Program-made: the position numbers and the translations under genes
Assembly (NCBI GenBank): GCA_030665535.1
Contig: DAOUZU010000047.1
Span: 1 to 7,025, forward strand
DNA from: Dehalococcoidia bacterium
Lineage (GTDB): Bacteria > Chloroflexota > Dehalococcoidia > Dehalococcoidales > JAUXAE01
DNA length: 7,025 bases
Direction: 5' to 3'
Part shown: piece by piece, positions 6,000 to 7,025 of the stretch
Position numbering within the stretch: position 1 is the first letter of the stretch
Layout of the letters: every line of letters starts with the position of its first letter
The notes under the pieces: model-generated
What the model saw: only the letters and a program-made list of their open reading frames with translations
Told to the model about the DNA's origin: nothing
The model's database searches: none

Positions 6000-6547
6000 G
6001 CCTTCCCCTTTATAGGGGCGATAACCGCCCGCGTTTTCTTTGCAAGCTCTTTAAGCGACGCATCGTTCAGGATAGTAAAATCGGCCATGGCGATGGGGCC
6101 GGCCTTGTTTATGTTCTCAACTTCGGCCTTATCACGGCCGGCGGACTCGTCCAGGGTCAGCGGACGGTCGGCCCGTTCCGCTAGCCGGGCGTATCTGGCT
6201 TTGGGCGATGCCCAGACGGCCACCACATAAAGGTCGTCAACGAAGTATTTCCTGAGAAAGTTGTACTCCTCCCAGGAGTAGAGGCCGTCTACCACCACGT
6301 CCTGCTGCTTCAAAGCCAGTTCTATGCGTGACAGGTTGAGCACGGCATAGGCGGCCATACCGTACTTCTGGCGCAGTAGTTCCCTAGTGCTGCGCTCATT
6401 CTCCTCGTTTAGCTCAAGACCCCTCTTGTGGACTTCTTCATCGGTGACATCACCGAAACGGATGCGAATGAAGCCGCTTTTCTCAAACAGGCGGGATACC
6501 TCAGACTTCCCGGCACCGGTCATACCAACGATAGCGGCTAACTTCAT
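5996..6547 (-). CDS. P-loop kinase-like protein, UPF0200/dephospho-CoA-kinase-like
   Basis: A 183-residue soluble NTP-binding protein of the nucleotide-kinase fold. The Walker A loop GMTGAGKS is at 8-15, near the N-terminus as in small-molecule kinases. VVVDGLYSWEEY (84-95) contains Asp87-Gly88, in the position of the second acidic/substrate motif. Arginines at 118, 121, 125 and 128 resemble a lid region, and ADFTILND (155-162) matches the closing strand and Asn found in dephospho-CoA kinases. The overall pattern, including the GDVTDEEVHKRGL segment (32-44), fits the uncharacterised UPF0200 family known mainly from archaea. The substrate is unknown; tight linkage to dCMP deaminase suggests a nucleotide. 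It is probably not the housekeeping CoaE, since it lacks the usual CoaE N-terminal pattern. The ATG at 6547 begins just before the P-loop strand, has no good Shine-Dalgarno and sits 9 bases from a -10 box. Confidence 0.82.
   Translation of the reverse strand: MKLAAIVGMTGAGKSEVSRLFEKSGFIRIRFGDVTDEEVHKRGLELNEENERSTRELLRQKYGMAAYAVLNLSRIELALKQQDVVVDGLYSWEEYNFLRKYFVDDLYVVAVWASPKARYARLAERADRPLTLDESAGRDKAEVENINKAGPIAMADFTILNDASLKELAKKTRAVIAPIKGKA
6005..6018 (-). promoter_or_regulatory. Small hairpin covering the dCMP deaminase ribosome binding site
   Basis: On the minus strand CCCCT (6018-6014) can pair with AGGGG (6009-6005) around an ATAA loop. The AGGGG is also the best Shine-Dalgarno for the TTG start at 5999. 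The hairpin lies inside the last codons of the kinase gene, so a ribosome finishing that gene would open it. This would make deaminase translation depend on kinase translation. Five pairs make it only modestly stable. Confidence 0.35.
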
Positions 6548-6556
6548 CGCCTGATA

Positions 6557-6585
6557 ATTATAGGCAAACGGCGGCAGAATAACAA
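6557..6585 (-). promoter_or_regulatory. Sigma-70-type promoter of the kinase-deaminase-lipid kinase operon
   Basis: On the minus strand TTGTTA (6585-6580, 4 of 6 matches to -35) is followed by a 17-base spacer and a perfect TATAAT (6562-6557). Only nine bases separate the -10 box from the kinase ATG at 6547, so transcription should start around 6552-6550 with a leader of a few bases at most. This fits the lack of a convincing Shine-Dalgarno at that gene. Confidence 0.6.
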
Positions 6586-6600
6586 CAGACCCGGGGCCGC

Positions 6601-7025
6601 CTAGTCTATGACGCGCCGCCTCATGGAATAGAGGGAAATGGAGAAGAAGACCACCGTAACCAGGATAATATGACCCAGGGAGAGCAGCAGGCCGGCGTAC
6701 AGGTTGCCCTCCACCAACGCCCGGATAATCTCTACACCGGGAGTAAGCGGCACGATGCGGCTAATTACCTGCACCCCCTCCGGGAACTGATCAAGGGGGA
6801 AGAAGGCGCCGCTGAAGAAGGTTATCGGGGCGACAAAGAGGGTGAAGTAATAGTTGAAGCTGTAGATGGAGGGTGCCAGGGAAACGAAGACCATGGCGAT
6901 AGAGGCGAACATCAGCCCCAGAAGCACCGCTACCAGGGGCACCAGCAGTACCCATAGCGATGGCAGCAGCCCGAAGAGGCCAGCCACCACCAGTATTATA
7001 GTGGCCGTCACCAGGGAGCGGGTGG
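6601..7025 (-). CDS. ABC-2 type transporter permease, 5' part beyond the window
   Basis: C-terminal part of an integral membrane permease of an ABC exporter (DrrB/NodJ-like ABC-2 family), which works with a separate ATPase subunit not seen here. The frame stays open to the right edge, so the GTG at 7011 is internal and not the start; about 141 residues are visible against roughly 250-280 for the family. Four or five hydrophobic segments can be seen. FFSGAFFPLDQFP and PLTPGVEIIRALVEGN are the conserved signature segments between the late membrane helices. It ends with a short basic tail, MRRRVID, at TAG 6603-6601. The substrate cannot be told; relatives export drugs, polysaccharides or lipids. 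The ATPase gene is expected beyond the right edge. The 53 bases between its stop and the kinase start contain the kinase promoter, so it is probably a separate unit, although read-through is possible. Confidence 0.88.
   Translation of the reverse strand, partial: TRSLVTATIILVVAGLFGLLPSLWVLLVPLVAVLLGLMFASIAMVFVSLAPSIYSFNYYFTLFVAPITFFSGAFFPLDQFPEGVQVISRIVPLTPGVEIIRALVEGNLYAGLLLSLGHIILVTVVFFSISLYSMRRRVID

Noticed and set aside
5427..6230. A long open frame on the plus strand opposite the dCMP deaminase and parts of its neighbours.
   Set aside because: It is the antisense shadow of GC-rich genes: three well-identified minus-strand proteins occupy the same bases, and its translation has no recognisable domain.
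6570..6601. GGCGGC/GCCGCC inverted repeat after the ABC permease stop, a possible terminator.
   Set aside because: The loop is about 20 bases and holds the -35 region of the next promoter, the stem begins inside the stop region, and no T tract follows on the minus strand.
7009..7011. GTG at 7011 as the start of the ABC permease.
   Set aside because: The frame continues to the edge, and the visible protein is only about half the family's length, so this codon is internal.

Overview
The window looks like a piece of a bacterial chromosome, most likely from a Chloroflexota lineage close to Dehalococcoidia. This is inferred from the gene mix: an RND pump of the type found in Gram-positive and Chloroflexota genomes, an archaeal-type dUTPase, an archaeal-type P-loop kinase next to a ComEB-type dCMP deaminase, and a YegS-type lipid kinase. 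No rRNA, tRNA or taxonomic marker confirms it. I found no CRISPR array, insertion sequence or RNA gene.

Layout. Positions 2-2851 (+) hold almost all of an RND-family export permease, cut at the left edge before its first membrane helix. A 295-base spacer follows, with a strong terminator-like hairpin and several smaller stem-loops. Positions 3147-3962 (+) encode a YiiX/YebB-like permuted papain-fold (NlpC/P60 superfamily) cysteine hydrolase. After a 129-base gap with a predicted promoter and a GC-rich leader hairpin, 4092-4607 (+) encodes a dUTPase of the dCTP-deaminase fold, starting at TTG. It abuts, with no spacer, the end of a minus-strand gene cluster. Read in its own direction that cluster is: P-loop kinase (6547-5996), dCMP deaminase (5999-5526, TTG start, 4-base overlap) and diacylglycerol-kinase-family lipid kinase (5522-4608, 3-base gap). 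A near-consensus sigma-70-type promoter lies so close to the kinase start that the transcript should be almost leaderless. The right edge (6601-7025, minus) is the C-terminal part of an ABC-2 type transport permease.

How the genes work together. dCMP deaminase (dCMP to dUMP) and dUTPase (dUTP to dUMP) both supply dUMP for thymidylate synthesis, and dUTPase also keeps uracil out of DNA. The P-loop kinase is fused by overlap to the deaminase gene, which suggests, without proving it, a nucleotide-related substrate. The lipid kinase would recycle diacylglycerol or a similar lipid at the membrane. The RND pump and the ABC permease are separate export systems.

Composition changes clearly. Sampled 60-base lines in the RND gene are about 43-48% G+C, whereas lines in the dUTPase and lipid kinase genes are about 65-68%. 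I see no convincing new defence or mobile system. The most interesting points are the kinase/deaminase pairing, the near-leaderless coupled operon, and the shortened docking region of the RND pump.
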